Source of the DNA: JACKAQ01 sp965227145
Lineage (GTDB): Bacteria > Calditrichota > Calditrichia > RBG-13-44-9 > J075
Assembly: GCA_965227145.1 (NCBI GenBank)
Contig: OZ245730.1
Location: 2,294,001 to 2,358,000, forward strand
DNA: 64,000 nt
Reading direction: 5' to 3'
Position numbers and translations under genes: made by a program. The notes under the pieces were generated by a model that was not told the DNA's origin, did no database searches, and saw only the letters and a program-made list of their open reading frames with translations. Shown in pieces: positions 1 through 8,137 of this stretch. How positions within the stretch are numbered: position 1 is the first letter of the stretch; the number at the start of each line of letters is the position of its first letter.

Positions 1-532
1 TATGGCTGAGATATTTTTTTACCATCACCAGCGAAACAGCTGCCGAAAGTGCGCTGATAATTACCGCGATAGACGCCCACACAACCATACCTTCAAAGCG
101 CGTTTGCAATAATTGGTCGTAAAAAACGATGGCGATCCCCAAAAATCCGATGACCAATCCCAAAAATTTTTGCCACTGAAACGCTTCGCTGCGGAAAACG
201 AAATTGGAAACGACGCCCGTAAACAGCGGAAATGTGGCAAAAAAAATCGCCGTTGCGCCGGCGTTGATATATTGTTCGCCCCAATAAATCAATCCGTAAT
301 CCAATAAATACAATAGGATAGATGAAATAAATATCATCGAAAAATCTTTTGATGATATTTTTAACGAGCGCCGTTTGTACGCTGCGTATCCGAGCAGGCA
401 TGCGAGCGCCACCAAAAATCGGGCGGAAGCGCCCAAAAATGGCGGGATTCCGATCAAGCTGTATTTTATGGCAATCCAGGTTGTGCCCCACACAAAACTC
501 AGGAATGCTAAAATGGCATATTTTCGCAACAT
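1..532 (-). CDS. EamA/DMT-family exporter, 3' end cut by window
   Basis: Reading the minus strand from the ATG at 532 gives 177 codons without a stop before the window edge. The protein begins MLRKYAILAFLSFVWGTTW, the usual first membrane helix of the drug/metabolite transporter superfamily. Further hydrophobic helices follow, including one with the motif YWGEQYINAGATAIFF, which is typical of the second EamA segment. Such proteins have ten inner-membrane helices and export small metabolites; the substrate cannot be told from sequence. Only the first EamA repeat and the start of the second are present, and roughly 110 residues lie beyond the window. It is divergent from the Rrf2/SUF operon and I see no functional link to it. 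Confidence 0.85.
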   Translation of the reverse strand, partial: MLRKYAILAFLSFVWGTTWIAIKYSLIGIPPFLGASARFLVALACLLGYAAYKRRSLKISSKDFSMIFISSILLYLLDYGLIYWGEQYINAGATAIFFATFPLFTGVVSNFVFRSEAFQWQKFLGLVIGFLGIAIVFYDQLLQTRFEGMVVWASIAVIISALSAAVSLVMVKKYLSH

Positions 533-575
533 TCGTGATTCTTCCCTTATTTTTCAGCCTAAATTTAATTTAATG

Positions 576-604
576 TTGACAGTTTGTACTCATGAAATTA
601 TATT
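576..604 (+). promoter_or_regulatory. Sigma-70-type promoter of the SUF operon
   Basis: A perfect -35 box TTGACA (576-581) is followed after 17 bases by TATATT (599-604). It faces the Rrf2 regulator and the SUF genes. Transcription would start near 611, at the edge of the palindrome at 612-636. Confidence 0.75.
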
Positions 605-611
605 TGCCATG

Positions 612-636
612 AAATACGACTAAAAATGTCGTATTT
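612..636. promoter_or_regulatory. Palindromic operator, IscR type-1-like
   Basis: Two perfect 9-base arms, AAATACGAC (612-620) and GTCGTATTT (628-636), flank a 7-base AT-rich centre. The core GACTA-AT-rich-GTC resembles the published IscR type-1 consensus, which has GACT and AGTC half-sites at the same spacing; the outer bases match less well. The site sits just downstream of the -10 box, where a bound dimer would block initiation. The next gene encodes an Rrf2 regulator with cluster-type cysteines, so autoregulation of the SUF operon is the natural inference. It is too weak as a terminator because no T-run follows. Confidence 0.6.
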
Positions 637-690
637 TGTTAGAGCGATTTTTTGAAGGTATTTAAGACCACAATAATCAGGTTTATGGCA

Positions 691-1161
691 ATGCTTAAAT
701 TTAGCAAAAAAGTTGAATATGCGCTGATATCGCTGTTATACATGGCGGACCGGAAAAGTAACGATCTGATCACCAGCAGGGAGTTGGCCCAGCATTTTAA
801 CTTTCCGCAGGAGCTGATTGGCAAAGTATTGCAGAGTCTGGCGCGTTGCAGTTATGTTCGTTCTGTGCAGGGTGTCCGGGGTGGATATGAGCTGTCCAGC
901 AACCCGGAAAACATTCGGTTAACGCAGGTTATTCATGCTGTTGATGGTCCGATTCGCGTGGTGAATTGTTTAAATAATCTTGGCGATTGTCAATGTGATC
1001 AATTAGATTACTGCAATATTCGTAACCCAATGGAAAAGTTGCAAGTGAAGTTGTTAGAAGCGCTACACGAAATTACACTGAAGGATCTTCAAGACAATAC
1101 GATTTCATTTACAAAGCCTATCGAAGCTGCGAAAACGCTATCACAAATACCCTTAACTTAA
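691..1161 (+). CDS. Rrf2/IscR-family transcriptional regulator
   Basis: This 156-residue protein has the winged-helix Rrf2 fold: MLKFSKKVEYALISLLYMA at the N-terminus, a recognition region around residues 28-62 (LAQHFNFPQELIGKVLQ) and the wing motif GVRGGYEL. Cysteines at 93, 100, 102 and 108 lie where IscR binds a [2Fe-2S] cluster, although their spacing differs from that of E. coli IscR. I chose the ATG at 691 because AGGT at 679-682 is well spaced and family members start MLKFS/MKLS; ATG 685 and TTG 652 are in-frame alternatives. It is the first gene of the SUF operon, 25 bases before the ferredoxin gene. The likely role is sensing Fe-S status and repressing its own operon through the palindrome at 612-636. 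Confidence 0.88.
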   Translation: MLKFSKKVEYALISLLYMADRKSNDLITSRELAQHFNFPQELIGKVLQSLARCSYVRSVQGVRGGYELSSNPENIRLTQVIHAVDGPIRVVNCLNNLGDCQCDQLDYCNIRNPMEKLQVKLLEALHEITLKDLQDNTISFTKPIEAAKTLSQIPLT

Positions 1162-1186
1162 CTAAATCCGCTCGAAGGAGACGACC

Positions 1187-1477
1187 ATGACTTACATTAT
1201 TACCGAACCTTGTATTGGCACATGTGACACCGCCTGTGTTGAAGTTTGCCCGGTAGATTGCATCTATCCGGCAGACGGAATGACCTTGAGTGAAGAAGAC
1301 AAAGCGAAAATGATCTCCATCAACGAGATGCTTTACATTCATCCCGAGGAATGCATTGATTGCGGTGCCTGCGAACCGGAATGCCCGGTTGAAGCTATTT
1401 TCCCGGAAGATGAAGTGCCTGAAAAATGGGCAGATTATATTGCCAAAAACTACAAACGTTTCGATCTGGAGCCGTAG
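1187..1477 (+). CDS. Two-cluster ferredoxin
   Basis: This is a 96-residue soluble electron carrier. The first cluster region has cysteines at 9, 13, 17, 21 and 25 (CIGTCDTACVEVCPVDC). The second is a standard CxxCxxCxxxCP motif (CIDCGACEPECP) that ligates a [4Fe-4S] cluster. About 25 residues separate the two, longer than in FdxA-type 7Fe/8Fe ferredoxins. A strong GGAG site at 1176-1179 supports the ATG at 1187. Sitting between the IscR-like regulator and sufB, it may deliver electrons for cluster assembly or be a principal client of the SUF machinery. That role is inferred from position; the ferredoxin assignment is secure. Confidence 0.9.
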   Translation: MTYIITEPCIGTCDTACVEVCPVDCIYPADGMTLSEEDKAKMISINEMLYIHPEECIDCGACEPECPVEAIFPEDEVPEKWADYIAKNYKRFDLEP

Positions 1478-1551
1478 AAAACGATCGATTCGTATTTTTT
1501 TCGATTTGAAAAATATGTGATTTAAGCAGTTGAATTTTATCTGTTTATGTG

Positions 1552-1585
1552 TTTCCGCCGGAATCCGGCTCGGTTCTGGCGGAAA
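1552..1585 (+). repeat. Imperfect hairpin between ferredoxin gene and sufB
   Basis: TTTCCGCC (1552-1559) pairs with GGCGGAAA (1578-1585), with an inner GAA/TTC pairing around a GC-rich loop. No T-run follows, so it is not an intrinsic terminator. It could be an mRNA-stabilising or processing stem separating ferredoxin and suf message levels. Its GC-rich, REP-like look stands out from the AT-rich spacer. Confidence 0.5.
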
Positions 1586-1642
1586 TCTCCCGGGTGTTGA
1601 ATGGAAGGAAATTATCATTTACAATCAAAAGGATAGATTAGG

Positions 1643-3088
1643 ATGAGTAACGAACAACAAATTATTGAAAGTCGGATAAAGAGCGAATACAAATGGGGTT
1701 TCGTTACCGATATCGAAAATGATACGGTTCCCCAGGGTCTCAATGAGGACATTGTTCGCATGATATCCTTCAAAAAAAACGAGCCGGAATGGATGCTGAA
1801 TTGGCGGTTGAAAGCTTACAAACATTGGCTGACCATGAAAGAGCCGCGTTGGCCGAACGTCAAATATTCACCGATTGATTATCAGGATGCGTATTATTAC
1901 GCAGCCCCAAAACAGACAAAAAATCCGGAAAGCCTGGACGAGGTTGATCCGAAGCTGATCGATACATTTAACAAACTTGGTATCTCGCTGGAAGAGCAAA
2001 AATTGCTCACAGGTGTTGCGGTTGATGCCGTCATCGATAGCGTTTCTGTGGCAACAACGTTCAAAAAAGAGCTTTCCAAACACGGCATTATTTTTTGCTC
2101 AATGTCCGAAGCGATTATCGATCACCAAGAATTGGTGCAACAATATCTCGGCAGCGTTGTGCCGTATGCCGACAACTTTTTTGCCGCGCTAAACTCCGCA
2201 GTTTTTACAGATGGCTCGTTTTGCTACATTCCGAAAGGCGTTCGCTGCCCGATGGAATTGTCCACTTATTTCCGCATCAACGCGGCAAAAACGGGACAGT
2301 TTGAGCGCACGCTGATTATCGCGGAAGAAGCTAGCACGGTTAGCTATCTGGAAGGCTGCACCGCGCCGATGCGCGATGAACATCAGTTGCACGCCGCAGT
2401 TGTAGAAATTTATGCGCACAAAGATGCCACCGTCAAATATTCAACCGTTCAAAACTGGTATCCCGGCGATGAGCAGGGCAAAGGCGGCATCTACAATTTT
2501 GTGACGAAACGCGGTTTGTGCGACGGCGCAAACAGCAAAATCAGCTGGACGCAGGTGGAAACCGGCTCAGCAATCACCTGGAAATATCCCAGCGTGATTT
2601 TGAAAGGTGACAACTCAACCGGCGAATTTTACTCCGTCGCGTTGACCAACAATTACCAGCAAGCCGATACCGGCACCAAAATGATTCACGTCGGTAAAAA
2701 CACCAAAAGCACCATCATTTCCAAAGGCATTTCCGCTGGCAAAAGCCAGAATTCCTATCGCGGATTGGTGAAAGTGGTGAAGGGCGCAACCAACGCCCGC
2801 AACTTCTCGCAATGCGATTCGTTGCTGATTGGCGATCGATGCGGCGCACACACCTTCCCGTATCTGGAAATTGGTGATAAATCCGCCAAAGTGGAGCACG
2901 AAGCAACCACTTCGAAAATCGGTGAAGACCAGATTTTCTATTGCAACCAGCGCGGCATCAGTACGGAAAACGCCATCGGATTGATCGTAAACGGTTTCGC
3001 GAAAGAGGTTTTCCGCGAACTGCCGATGGAATTTGCGGTCGAAGCACAAAAATTACTGGCGATCAGCCTCGAAGGTTCCGTTGGATAA
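1643..3088 (+). CDS. sufB: Fe-S cluster assembly scaffold SufB
   Basis: The 481-residue product is full length for SufB. It forms the SufBC2D scaffold complex in the cytoplasm, on which sulfur and iron are assembled into Fe-S clusters. The central and C-terminal parts form the right-handed beta-helix SufB/D core, with family motifs such as YIPKGVRCPMELSTYFRIN, EGCTAPMRDEHQLHAAVVE and the C-terminal QIFYCNQRGIS. The N-terminal segment IIESRIKSEYKWGFVTDIE is typical of SufB and absent from SufD. AAGGA at 1627-1631 precedes the ATG. It is followed by sufC and sufD in the usual order. Confidence 0.97.
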   Translation: MSNEQQIIESRIKSEYKWGFVTDIENDTVPQGLNEDIVRMISFKKNEPEWMLNWRLKAYKHWLTMKEPRWPNVKYSPIDYQDAYYYAAPKQTKNPESLDEVDPKLIDTFNKLGISLEEQKLLTGVAVDAVIDSVSVATTFKKELSKHGIIFCSMSEAIIDHQELVQQYLGSVVPYADNFFAALNSAVFTDGSFCYIPKGVRCPMELSTYFRINAAKTGQFERTLIIAEEASTVSYLEGCTAPMRDEHQLHAAVVEIYAHKDATVKYSTVQNWYPGDEQGKGGIYNFVTKRGLCDGANSKISWTQVETGSAITWKYPSVILKGDNSTGEFYSVALTNNYQQADTGTKMIHVGKNTKSTIISKGISAGKSQNSYRGLVKVVKGATNARNFSQCDSLLIGDRCGAHTFPYLEIGDKSAKVEHEATTSKIGEDQIFYCNQRGISTENAIGLIVNGFAKEVFRELPMEFAVEAQKLLAISLEGSVG

Positions 3089-3174
3089 TTTATGGTGCAA
3101 ACGGTTGTTTTAAATGAACTTGAAAACAAAATATTATAAGATAAATACGTAAAAGGAATTGAGGAAGAATAAAA

Positions 3175-3930
3175 ATGCTCGAGATTAAAAACTTACATGC
3201 GTCAGTCGAAGGTAACGAAATTTTGAAAGGCCTCGATCTGAAAATCAATCCCGGCGAAGTGCATGCGATTATGGGACCGAACGGCTCCGGCAAAAGCACG
3301 CTCGCAAATGTGCTGGCGGGACGCGAAGAATATGAAATCACAGATGGCCAGGTTGTTTTCGAGGGCGAGGATTTGCTGGAAATGGGACCGGAAGATCGTG
3401 CCCACAACGGGCTTTTTCTGGCGTTTCAATATCCGGTGGAAATTCCCGGTGTCAGCAACGTCAATTTTTTGAAAACGGCCGTGAATCAAATCCGCGAAGC
3501 CCGGGGCGAAGAAAAACTCGACGCAATGGAATTTCTCAAATTGATTCGCACCAAGCTCAAAACGGTTGATATGGAAGAAAAATTTCTCCACCGCTCGGTT
3601 AACGAAGGTTTTTCCGGTGGCGAGAAAAAACGCAACGAAATTTTCCAAATGGCAGTTTTGGAGCCGAAACTGGCAATTATGGACGAAACTGATTCCGGGC
3701 TGGATATCGACGCGCTGAAAATCGTTGCAAACGGCGTCAATCAAATGCGGGATAGCAAACGCTCCTTTTTGGTGATTACCCACTATCAGCGATTGCTGAA
3801 TTACATCGTTCCTGATGTTGTTCACGTGCTCGTGAATGGCAAAATCGTGGAATCGGGTGGAAAAGACCTGGCACTGCGGCTCGAAGAACACGGTTACGAC
3901 TGGGTGAACAACGAAACTGTCGGTGTCTGA
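3175..3930 (+). CDS. sufC: Fe-S assembly ATPase SufC
   Basis: This 251-residue ABC-type ATPase powers conformational change in the SufBC2D scaffold. The Walker A motif is GPNGSGKST near residues 36-44. The Q-loop region AFQYPVEIPGVSNVNFL, the SufC-specific signature FSGGEKKRNEI and Walker B LAIMDETDSGLDIDAL follow in order, with the switch histidine in VITHYQRLLNYI. There are no membrane segments, as expected for this soluble family. GAGGAAG precedes the start codon. It lies 86 bases after sufB and 57 bases before sufD. Confidence 0.97.
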   Translation: MLEIKNLHASVEGNEILKGLDLKINPGEVHAIMGPNGSGKSTLANVLAGREEYEITDGQVVFEGEDLLEMGPEDRAHNGLFLAFQYPVEIPGVSNVNFLKTAVNQIREARGEEKLDAMEFLKLIRTKLKTVDMEEKFLHRSVNEGFSGGEKKRNEIFQMAVLEPKLAIMDETDSGLDIDALKIVANGVNQMRDSKRSFLVITHYQRLLNYIVPDVVHVLVNGKIVESGGKDLALRLEEHGYDWVNNETVGV

Positions 3931-3987
3931 TTTTGGTAATTGCAATTTGATTGATAAACGTCGAAAAAATGAAGGTAAACAATAATT

Positions 3988-5319
3988 ATGAGCAGTATAA
4001 AAACGGATGCCAGTGATATGCAAAACTGGTATGTTTCGAATTTCAAAGCATTTGAAACAAGCCTGAACGGGAGCAGCGAACTGCCGTTTCATCAGGTGAG
4101 AAAATCGGCTTTGGAAGCGTTCAACAAACTGGGTTTCCCCGGACGACGGGACGAGGAGTGGAAATACACTTCCGTTTCCCCGATTTTGAAACACAAGTTT
4201 CAATTGGATTTACCGTCCAATAAATTGTCTGCCAAAGATATTGAAAAATATGCATTTAAAGCACTTTCGAAAAACCTGGTGGTGTTGATCAACGGTCATT
4301 ATTCACCGGAATTTTCAAATTATGAAGCGCCGAAAGGCGTTATTGTGGAAAGCCTTTCGGGTGCAACGGAAAAGCATGCGAGCCTCGTCAATAAATATCT
4401 GGCGAAAATTGCGGACTTCTCGGAAGATCCGTTTACCGCGCTAAATACCGCGTTTGCCAATGATGGCGTTTTCATTCACATTGCGGACAATGCTGTGATT
4501 GAGCAGCCGATTCACCTGCTGTATATATCCGATGCGCGTGAGAAAGAATTTTACGCGAATCCGCGAAATCTGGTCATCGCCGGGAAGCATTCGCAAGCCA
4601 AAATCGTTGAAAAATATGCGGCAATCGATGCGGAAAATGTGTATTTCAACAACGGCGTGACCGAAGTTGTGATGAACGCTGGCGCAAAACTGGATTACGT
4701 TCGCGTGCAGGACGAGGCGTTAAATGCGTTTCACATCAAAACGCTGCAAGCGCATCAGGTTCGCGACAGCAATTTTACGCTGGTGAATCTGGATATGGGC
4801 GGCAAATTGGTGCGCAATAATTTCAATTTGAAACTCGATGACGAACATTGCGAAGGTCATTTGATCGGTGCATACATGGCAACCGGTCGTCAGCACATCG
4901 ACAACCATACGGCTATCGATCATGCCAAACCGAATTGCTACAGCAACGAAGTTTACAAAGGCATTTTGGGCGGAAAATCCCGCGGTGTGTTCAACGGGAA
5001 AATTTTTGTGCGCCAGGATGCTCAAAAAACCAACGCGTATCAAAATAACAAAGCGCTGTTGTTGACGGATGATGCGGTCATCAATTCCAAACCGCAGCTG
5101 GAAATTTTTGCCGACGATGTGAAATGCAGTCACGGCGCAACGGTCGGGCAGCTGGATGATGAATCGCTGTTCTATTTACGTTCGCGCGGCATTCCCGCAG
5201 ATGTTGCATATTCCATGCTGCAATATGCATTTGTATTGGAAGCGCTGGATTATGTCACCATCGATGAAATTCGCGAAGAGCTGGACGAGCAGTTGCTCGA
5301 ACATTTTCGTAAGCTATAG
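3988..5319 (+). CDS. sufD: Fe-S assembly scaffold protein SufD
   Basis: The 443-residue product pairs with SufB in the SufBC2D complex and is needed for iron acquisition. The N-terminal helical region contains GFPGRRDEEWKYTSVSPIL, a hallmark of SufD. The beta-helix core and C-terminal SufB/SufD family segment follow (CSHGATVGQLDDESLFYLRSRGIP). The histidine in CSHGATVG corresponds to the conserved histidine implicated in cluster assembly at the SufB-SufD interface. The start is supported by AAGG 13 bases upstream. SufS starts 27 bases downstream. Confidence 0.96.
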   Translation: MSSIKTDASDMQNWYVSNFKAFETSLNGSSELPFHQVRKSALEAFNKLGFPGRRDEEWKYTSVSPILKHKFQLDLPSNKLSAKDIEKYAFKALSKNLVVLINGHYSPEFSNYEAPKGVIVESLSGATEKHASLVNKYLAKIADFSEDPFTALNTAFANDGVFIHIADNAVIEQPIHLLYISDAREKEFYANPRNLVIAGKHSQAKIVEKYAAIDAENVYFNNGVTEVVMNAGAKLDYVRVQDEALNAFHIKTLQAHQVRDSNFTLVNLDMGGKLVRNNFNLKLDDEHCEGHLIGAYMATGRQHIDNHTAIDHAKPNCYSNEVYKGILGGKSRGVFNGKIFVRQDAQKTNAYQNNKALLLTDDAVINSKPQLEIFADDVKCSHGATVGQLDDESLFYLRSRGIPADVAYSMLQYAFVLEALDYVTIDEIREELDEQLLEHFRKL

Positions 5320-5346
5320 TTTTTATTTTAGATAGAGGTTTATTTA

Positions 5347-6612
5347 ATGGCAAATGCCACGGTGGCCGATTTGAAAAAACCGGCTCAAAAAGTAAGTTTT
5401 GATGTGGAAAAAATCCGGTCGGATTTCCCGATTCTTCAGGAAAAAATGCACGGAAAACCGCTGGTTTTTCTGGATAACGCCGCATCCACCCAAAAACCGA
5501 ATGTGGTGATCGACACGATCGCCAATTACTACCGTTCGGAAAATGCCAATATTCACCGTGGTGTGTATCGCCTCAGCGAAATCGCGTCTGAAAAATATGA
5601 AGCTGCCCGGAAAACGGTTCAGCAATTTATCAACGCAAAATCAGAACGCGAAGTCATTTTCACCGGCGGAACAACTGACAGCATCAATTTGGTTGCCGCA
5701 TCTTTTGGGCAAGCGTACATCAAATCCGGTGATGAAATTATCATTACCGGGATGGAACACCATTCGAATATTGTTCCGTGGCAGCTGTTGTGCGACAGAA
5801 CCGGCGCAAAATTGCGCGTTTTGCCTATCGATGAAAATGGTGATTTGGTGATGGAAAAGCTGCCGGAAATGATCAACGATCGAACCCGGCTGATTTCTGT
5901 GGTTTACATTTCCAACTCGCTCGGCACGGTCAATCCGGTACGGGAAATTATCGATCTCGGGCATGCGCAGGATGTCCCTGTTTTGGTCGATGCGGCGCAA
6001 GCCGTGCAACACCAATTGCTGGATGTTCAGCAGCTTGATTGCGATTTTCTGGCGTTCTCCGGGCATAAAATTTATGGTCCCACCGGCGTTGGTGTGCTCT
6101 ACGGAAAAGAAAAGTGGTTGGAAAAAATGCCGCCGTATCGTGGCGGTGGCGACATGATATTAACTGTATCTTTTGAAAAAACGACGTTTAACGAACTCCC
6201 GTATAAATTTGAAGCCGGCACGCCAAACATTGCCGGCGTTATCGGATTGGGCGAAGCGATCAAATATGTTGAAAATATCGGGTTGCCAAACATTGCCGAA
6301 TACGAACACGCGCTGCTGGATTACGCGACTGAACGGTTGACATCGATTCCTGAATTACGTATCATAGGAACTGCGCGGGAAAAATCTGCCGTTATCTCTT
6401 TTGTTGTTGAGGGCGTTCACCCGCACGACATCGGCACCTGGGCGGATCGCGATGGCATTGCTGTCCGCACCGGACATCACTGCACACAGCCGGTGATGGA
6501 TTTTTTCGAGGTTCCGGCAACCACCCGGGCATCGATCGGCATTTACAATAACCGCGCCGATTTTGACGCGTTGGTAAATTCTCTGAAAGAAATGATTAAG
6601 GTGTTTTGTTAA
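5347..6612 (+). CDS. sufS: Cysteine desulfurase SufS
   Basis: This is a PLP-dependent class V aminotransferase-fold enzyme of 421 residues that removes sulfur from L-cysteine as a protein-bound persulfide. The PLP lysine is K241 in FSGHKIYGPTGVGVLYG and the persulfide-carrying cysteine is C379 in RTGHHCTQPVMDFF. The motif VFLDNAASTQKP near the N-terminus and the cofactor-binding MEHHSNIVPWQ are typical of group II desulfurases. Its stop codon overlaps the ATG of sufU by one base, so the two partners are translationally coupled. Confidence 0.97.
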   Translation: MANATVADLKKPAQKVSFDVEKIRSDFPILQEKMHGKPLVFLDNAASTQKPNVVIDTIANYYRSENANIHRGVYRLSEIASEKYEAARKTVQQFINAKSEREVIFTGGTTDSINLVAASFGQAYIKSGDEIIITGMEHHSNIVPWQLLCDRTGAKLRVLPIDENGDLVMEKLPEMINDRTRLISVVYISNSLGTVNPVREIIDLGHAQDVPVLVDAAQAVQHQLLDVQQLDCDFLAFSGHKIYGPTGVGVLYGKEKWLEKMPPYRGGGDMILTVSFEKTTFNELPYKFEAGTPNIAGVIGLGEAIKYVENIGLPNIAEYEHALLDYATERLTSIPELRIIGTAREKSAVISFVVEGVHPHDIGTWADRDGIAVRTGHHCTQPVMDFFEVPATTRASIGIYNNRADFDALVNSLKEMIKVFC

Positions 6613-7061
6613 TGGACGAATTGCGCGAGCTGTATCAACAGGTGATTCTCGATCACAACCGTAATCCGAAAAATTATGGCAAAATTGATTGCAATCATGA
6701 GGCGGAAGGATTTAATCCGCTCTGCGGTGATAAAATAAAAATTTACGTTCAGGTGGATGGCAACATCATTACCGATGTGCATTTCGAAGCTGCCGGTTGC
6801 GCTATTTCCAAAGCATCCGCATCGTTGATGACGGTTGCGTTGAAGGGCAAAACGATTGCGGAATCACAGAATATTTTTTCCCATTTTATCGGAATGATTA
6901 CCGGCAAATCAAACGCTAATGCCGAAGAAGATTTGCTCGGCAGCCTGATTGTGCTCGCCGGAGTCCGGGAATTTCCGTCGCGTGTAAAATGTGCCGGTTT
7001 AGCCTGGCATGCGTTCAACGCAGCCCTGAGCAGCGAAGAAAAAACGGTAACTACAGAATAA
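6612..7061 (+). CDS. sufU: Sulfur-transfer partner SufU
   Basis: This 149-residue IscU-fold protein takes the persulfide sulfur from SufS, as in Bacillus. The zinc or cluster ligands are all visible: C38 and D40 in NPLCGDKI, C63 in AAGCAISKAS and C127 in RVKCAGLAW. The segment around residues 89-107 matches the insertion that separates SufU from IscU. I start it at the ATG at 6612, which shares its A with the sufS stop codon; a TTG six bases upstream is in frame but less likely. No sufE gene is present, which agrees with SufU being the desulfurase activator here. Confidence 0.94.
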   Translation: MDELRELYQQVILDHNRNPKNYGKIDCNHEAEGFNPLCGDKIKIYVQVDGNIITDVHFEAAGCAISKASASLMTVALKGKTIAESQNIFSHFIGMITGKSNANAEEDLLGSLIVLAGVREFPSRVKCAGLAWHAFNAALSSEEKTVTTE

Positions 7062-7089
7062 TTAAAGATTTGTCGGATAGAGGATAGAA

Positions 7090-7407
7090 ATGGTTGAGAG
7101 CAAAACAGATGTAAAATCTTCAATTGTTGAAGTGCTGAAAACGTGTTACGACCCGGAAATTCCGGTTGATATTTATGAATTGGGACTCATTTACGATATT
7201 TTTGTTGATGAAGAAAACAAAGCGTTTGTGAAAATGACCCTCACTTCGCCGATGTGTCCGGTTGCCGGAACGCTGCCCGGTGAAGTGGAAAGTAAAATTC
7301 GATCGATCCCGGAAGTGAGTGAAGCTGTTGTGGAACTGGTTTGGGATCCGCCGTGGAATATGGAAATGATGACCGAAGCAGCACGGCTTGAACTCGGTTT
7401 CATGTAA
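7090..7407 (+). CDS. sufT: SufT/MIP18-family (DUF59) Fe-S maturation factor
   Basis: This 105-residue single-domain protein belongs to the DUF59/MIP18 family. Conserved elements are the acidic N-terminal TCYDPEIPVDIYELGLIYDI and the reactive-cysteine loop LTSPMCPVAGTLP. The tail DPPWNMEMMTEAARLELGF is also diagnostic. Family members assist delivery of Fe-S clusters to target proteins and are often encoded at the end of suf operons. The ATG follows GAGG with good spacing and lies 28 bases after sufU. Confidence 0.92.
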   Translation: MVESKTDVKSSIVEVLKTCYDPEIPVDIYELGLIYDIFVDEENKAFVKMTLTSPMCPVAGTLPGEVESKIRSIPEVSEAVVELVWDPPWNMEMMTEAARLELGFM

Positions 7408-7481
7408 CAAGTTTATACAACAATTGTTAGCGAAGTTTAATAAAATTAATTATTTACATATATTTAGTTGAGGACGAATCC

Positions 7482-8021
7482 ATGTCGCAATTTCCATTTA
7501 TGATGCAACCGACGTATGATCCGGAAGCTGTTCAACCGATGCGTGATGAGCTATTGGCCGTCGGATTTGAAGAATTATACACACCCGAAGATGTTGACAA
7601 TGCCATCGGGCAAAATGATGATAAAACCGTTTTGATGGTGATCAATTCCGTTTGCGGTTGCGCAGCCGGCAGTGCCCGTCCCGGTGTTTGCGAAGCGTTG
7701 CAGCACTCCGTAATTCCCGACAAATTGGTGACCGTTTTTGCCGGACAGGAAAAAGCGGCAGTTGCCCATGTTCGCGAACAATATTTGAATATGTTTCCGC
7801 CATCATCTCCCGCAATGGCGATGTTCAAAAACGGTCAGCCGATTTTCATGTTGCACCGTTTCAATATTGAAGGATATACATTTGATCAAATCGCCAGCGT
7901 TCTGAAAGGGGCATTTGACCAATTGTGCACGACAAAAGGTCCCTCAATTACGCCGGAACAGTATGCCCAGGTAAAACATGCCCGCGCATGCGGTTCCAAA
8001 ATTCCCCGTTTCAACGGGTAA
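7482..8021 (+). CDS. BrxA/BrxB-family bacilliredoxin with C-terminal extension
   Basis: The first 145 residues match the bacilliredoxin (DUF1094) family, a thioredoxin-fold group. The CGC active site is C58-G59-C60 in INSVCGCAAGSARPG, and FPPSSPAMAMFKNGQPIFMLHR is the other family block. Known members remove bacillithiol from oxidised proteins. This one has about 34 extra residues (146-179) with an additional cysteine at 149 and one at 170 (ARACGSKIPRFNG). A GAGG site precedes the ATG. Placement directly after sufT suggests protection or repair of thiols during cluster assembly; that is inference, and no bacillithiol synthesis gene is in the window. Confidence 0.9.
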   Translation: MSQFPFMMQPTYDPEAVQPMRDELLAVGFEELYTPEDVDNAIGQNDDKTVLMVINSVCGCAAGSARPGVCEALQHSVIPDKLVTVFAGQEKAAVAHVREQYLNMFPPSSPAMAMFKNGQPIFMLHRFNIEGYTFDQIASVLKGAFDQLCTTKGPSITPEQYAQVKHARACGSKIPRFNG

Positions 8022-8062
8022 TTAACACCGATAAAAAACCCCTTAAAACCCCTCCAATATGG

Positions 8063-8099
8063 AATGCAGGTAGCAATTATTGATGCCTGCATTTCTATT
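8063..8099 (+). terminator. Hairpin after bacilliredoxin gene
   Basis: AATGCAGG (8063-8070) pairs with CCTGCATT (8086-8093), with a further CAA/TTG pairing inside, followed by TCTATTT. The T-run is interrupted, so termination may be partial, leaving some readthrough into the Rieske gene 39 bases downstream. Confidence 0.5.
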
Positions 8100-8137
8100 T
8101 ATATCCAAATTCACTGTGAAATTGACGAGAAATACGA

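Noticed and set aside
93..491. A 132-codon open frame on the minus strand at the left edge
   Set aside because: It is a shadow of the EamA transporter in another frame of the same strand; the transporter frame from 532 gives clear membrane helices.
612..636. Reading the palindrome as the terminator of the upstream exporter
   Set aside because: The exporter is transcribed away from it, and no T-run follows on the plus strand.
3202..4203. A 333-codon frame antisense to sufC and sufD
   Set aside because: Composition is phenylalanine- and histidine-rich, it has no family motif, and it lies opposite two unmistakable genes.
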